From positions 620,001 to 684,000 of the forward strand of contig OX244046.1 in the NCBI GenBank assembly GCA_945861085.1: a stretch of DNA of 64,000 nucleotides, written 5' to 3'. Positions 61,451 through 64,000 of this stretch are shown here, piece by piece. Positions within the stretch are counted from its first letter, which is position 1; each line of letters opens with the position of its first letter. Under the pieces are notes generated by a model. That model was not told the DNA's origin. It saw nothing but the letters and a program-made list of their open reading frames with translations, and did no database searches. The DNA is from Clostridioides difficile_D. Its GTDB lineage: Bacteria > Bacillota > Clostridia > Peptostreptococcales > Peptostreptococcaceae. The translations under genes and the position numbers were made by a program.

Positions 61451-64000
61451 ATGAGCTTAGTTAACAGAAAGCAGTTAGAAAAAATGGCAAATGTAAAATT
61501 TCGTACTCAAGAAGATGAATATGTAGCAATATTAGATGCTTTGGAAGAGTATCATAATATGTCAGAAAATACCGTAGTTGAAAAATATTTAAAATTAAAA
61601 GATATAAATAGTTTAACAGATGCTTATATAGATACATATAAAAAGTCTGGAAGAAATAAAGCCTTAAAAAAATTTAAAGAATACTTAACTACAGAAGTAA
61701 TAGAACTGAAGAATAGTAATTTAACTCCAGTTGAGAAAAATTTACACTTCGTTTGGATTGGAGGTCAAATAAGTGATACTGCAATTAATTATATAAATCA
61801 ATGGAAAGATGTAAACAGTGATTATAATACTAATGTTTTTTATGATAGTAATGCATTTTTGATAAACACATTGAAAAAAACTATAGTGGAAGCAACAACA
61901 AATGATACACTTGAATCATTTAGTGAAAATTTAAATGACCCTAGATTTGACCATAATAATTTTTATAGAAAACGTATGGAAATGATTTATGATAAACAGA
62001 AAAATTTCATAAATTACTATAAAGCTCAAAGAGAAGAGAATCCTGAACTTATAATTGATGATATTGTAAAGACGTATCTTTCAAATGAGTATTCAAAGGA
62101 GATAGATGAACTTAATGCCTATATTGAAGAATCTTTAAATAAAATTACACAGAATAGTGGAAATGATGTTAGAAACTTTGAAGAATTTAAAAATGGAGAG
62201 TCATTCAAATTATATGAACAAGAGTTGGTAGAAAGATGGAATTTAGCTGCTGCTTCTGACATATTAAGAATATCTGCATTAAAAGAAATTGGTGGTGTGT
62301 ATTTAGATGTTGATATGTTACCAGGAATACAACCAGACTTATTTGAGTCTATAGAGAAACCTAGTTCAGTAACAGTGGATTTTTGGGAAATGACAAAGTT
62401 AGAAGCTATAATGAAATACAAAGAATATATACCAGGATATACTTCAGAACATTTTGATATGTTAGATGAAGAAGTTCAAAGTAGTTTTGAATCTGCTCTA
62501 GCTTCTAAGTCAGATAAATCAGAAATATTCTCATCACTTGGCGATATGGAGGCATCACCACTAGAAGTTAAAATTGCATTTAATAGTAAGGGTATTATAA
62601 ATCAAGGGCTAATTTCTGTGAAAGACTCATATTGTAGCAATTTAATAGTAAAACAAATCGAGAACAGGTATAAAATATTGAATAATAGTTTAAATCCAGC
62701 TATTAGCGAGGATAATGATTTTAATACTACAACGAATACTTTTATTGATAGTATAATGGCTGAAGCTAATGCAGATAATGGTAGATTTATGATGGAACTA
62801 GGAAAGTATTTAAGAGTTGGTTTCTTCCCAGATGTTAAAACTACTATTAACTTAAGTGGCCCTGAGGCATATGCGGCAGCTTATCAAGATTTATTAATGT
62901 TTAAAGAAGACAGTATGAATATCCATTTGATAGAAGCTGACTTAAGAAACTTTGAAATCTCTAAAACTAATATTTCTCAATCAACTGAACAAGAAATGGC
63001 TAGCTTATGGTCATTTGACGATGCAAGAGCTAAAGCTCAATTTGAAGAATATAAAAGGAATTATTTTGAAGGGGCACTTGGAGAAGATGACAATCTTGAC
63101 TTTTCTCAAAATACAGTAGTTGACAAGGAGTATCTTTTAGAAAAAATATCTTCATTGGCAAGAAGCTCAGAGAGAGGATATATACACTACATTGTTCAGT
63201 TACAGGGAGATAAAATTAGTTATGAAGCAGCATGTAACTTATTTGCAAAGACTCCTTATGATAGTATACTGTTTCAGAAAAATATAGAGGATTCAGAAAT
63301 TGCATATTATTATAATCCTGGAGATGATGAAATACAAGAAATAGACAAGTATAGAATTCCAAGTATAATTTCTGATAGACCTAAGATTAAATTAACATTT
63401 ATTGGTCATGGTAAAGATGAGTTTAATACTGATATATTTGCAGGCCTTGATGTAGATTCATTATCCACACAAATAGAAACAGTAATAGATTTAGCTAAAG
63501 AGGATATTTCTCCTAAGGCAATAGAAATAAATTTATTAGGATGTAATATGTTTAGCTACTCTATCAATATAGAAGAGACTTATCCTGGAAAATTATTGCT
63601 TAAAGTTAAAGATAAAATATCAGAATTAATGCCATCTATAAGTCAAGACTCTATTATAGTAAGTGCAAATCAATATGAAGTTAGAATAAATAGTGAAGGA
63701 AGAAGAGAATTATTAGATCATTCTGGTGAATGGATAAATAAAGAAGAAAGTATTATAAAGGATATTTCATCAAAAGAATATATATCATTTAATTCTAAAG
63801 AAAATAAAATTATAGTAAAATCTAAAAATTTACCTGAGCTGTCTACATTATTACAAGAAATTAGAAATAATTCTAATTCAAGTGATATTGAACTAGAAGA
63901 AAAAGTAATGTTAGCAGAGTGTGAGATAAATGTTATTTCAAATATAGATACACAAATTGTTGAGGAAAGGATTGAAGAAGCTAAGAATTTAACTTCTGAC
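61451..64000 (+). CDS. tcdB: toxin B (TcdB), N-terminal 850 residues, truncated by the window end
   Basis: A large clostridial glucosylating toxin. Residues 1-543 form the glucosyltransferase domain, with Trp102 in HFVWIGG and the DxD motif in GGVYLDVDML (about 286-288), which glucosylates Rho/Ras GTPases in host cells. The autoprocessing site is EGALGEDDN (cut after Leu543), and the cysteine protease has His653 (TFIGHGKDEF) and Cys698 (NLLGCNMFSY) at exactly the reference numbering, so no indels occurred up to there. Small substitutions relative to my memory of the reference occur (for example GGV instead of GGM before YLDVD). AAAGGAGAAATTTTT precedes the ATG. The translocation and CROP regions lie beyond the window. 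Confidence 0.97.
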   Translation, partial: MSLVNRKQLEKMANVKFRTQEDEYVAILDALEEYHNMSENTVVEKYLKLKDINSLTDAYIDTYKKSGRNKALKKFKEYLTTEVIELKNSNLTPVEKNLHFVWIGGQISDTAINYINQWKDVNSDYNTNVFYDSNAFLINTLKKTIVEATTNDTLESFSENLNDPRFDHNNFYRKRMEMIYDKQKNFINYYKAQREENPELIIDDIVKTYLSNEYSKEIDELNAYIEESLNKITQNSGNDVRNFEEFKNGESFKLYEQELVERWNLAAASDILRISALKEIGGVYLDVDMLPGIQPDLFESIEKPSSVTVDFWEMTKLEAIMKYKEYIPGYTSEHFDMLDEEVQSSFESALASKSDKSEIFSSLGDMEASPLEVKIAFNSKGIINQGLISVKDSYCSNLIVKQIENRYKILNNSLNPAISEDNDFNTTTNTFIDSIMAEANADNGRFMMELGKYLRVGFFPDVKTTINLSGPEAYAAAYQDLLMFKEDSMNIHLIEADLRNFEISKTNISQSTEQEMASLWSFDDARAKAQFEEYKRNYFEGALGEDDNLDFSQNTVVDKEYLLEKISSLARSSERGYIHYIVQLQGDKISYEAACNLFAKTPYDSILFQKNIEDSEIAYYYNPGDDEIQEIDKYRIPSIISDRPKIKLTFIGHGKDEFNTDIFAGLDVDSLSTQIETVIDLAKEDISPKAIEINLLGCNMFSYSINIEETYPGKLLLKVKDKISELMPSISQDSIIVSANQYEVRINSEGRRELLDHSGEWINKEESIIKDISSKEYISFNSKENKIIVKSKNLPELSTLLQEIRNNSNSSDIELEEKVMLAECEINVISNIDTQIVEERIEEAKNLTSD

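Noticed and set aside
1..64000. tRNA or rRNA genes
   Set aside because: No GC-rich cloverleaf or rRNA-like segments stand out on either strand in this AT-rich window.

Overview
The window is very AT-rich, low-GC Firmicute DNA and reads as Clostridioides difficile. The clearest markers are the 5' part of a TcdB-type large clostridial toxin at the right edge, a TcdR-type toxin sigma factor before it, and a cotJA-cotJB-cotJC spore-coat operon. From memory of reference genomes, the left 50 kb is ordinary chromosome lying some tens of genes before the canonical pathogenicity locus site. The toxin genes here therefore seem to sit at a non-canonical place, as reported for mono-toxin loci of divergent (clade C-I type) strains.

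Layout. 0.3-5.3 kb: gapN, then a less AT-rich TetR regulator and a rifampicin-phosphotransferase/PEP-synthase-like enzyme with its own operators. 5.6-10.1 kb: three c-di-GMP turnover proteins (one EAL, two membrane GGDEF). 10.7-12.1 kb: a regulator with two GntR-type DNA-binding domains. 12.7-26.2 kb: a poorly described island with a stefin/cystatin-like small protein, two large P-loop GTPase-like proteins with glycine-rich segments, and three paralogous beta-helix proteins. 26.4-29.0 kb: a DUF3788 protein and an IbrA/IbrB-like pair. 29.6-33.9 kb: spore coat operon, ClC antiporter, GrpB-family protein. 34.3-43.7 kb (minus strand): a BceAB-like ABC transporter with an AgrA/AgrC-like two-component system, then small regulators and a CPBP protease. 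43.8-50.3 kb: a cryptic replicon or prophage remnant (YvrJ, DUF2922, DUF1659, two Mor-like proteins, a phage-type replication protein, a DnaB-like helicase) with three kinds of tandem repeat, including a 35-bp iteron-like array between the initiator-like and helicase genes. 50.5-51.3 kb: two iron-sulphur proteins.

From 51.4 kb the DNA is accessory: a deleted IS256-type transposase, a dead CPBP protease, a Fic protein, an amber-interrupted gene, a nonsense-bearing XRE gene and a broken blaI-blaR1 pair. A complete tyrosine recombinase follows (57.6-58.7 kb), then a CdtR-like LytTR regulator on the minus strand, a divergent tcdR and the start of tcdB.

How the right end probably works: TcdR should direct RNA polymerase to toxin promoters, and the tcdB leader carries a 234-bp near-identical tandem duplication, each copy with a TcdR-like promoter. 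The CdtR-like regulator, normally next to the binary toxin genes, lies head-to-head with tcdR, so the two toxin-control circuits are combined. The nearby integrase suggests that the unit was or is mobile. The window ends inside tcdB (850 codons seen), so tcdE, tcdA, tcdC and the right boundary cannot be judged.
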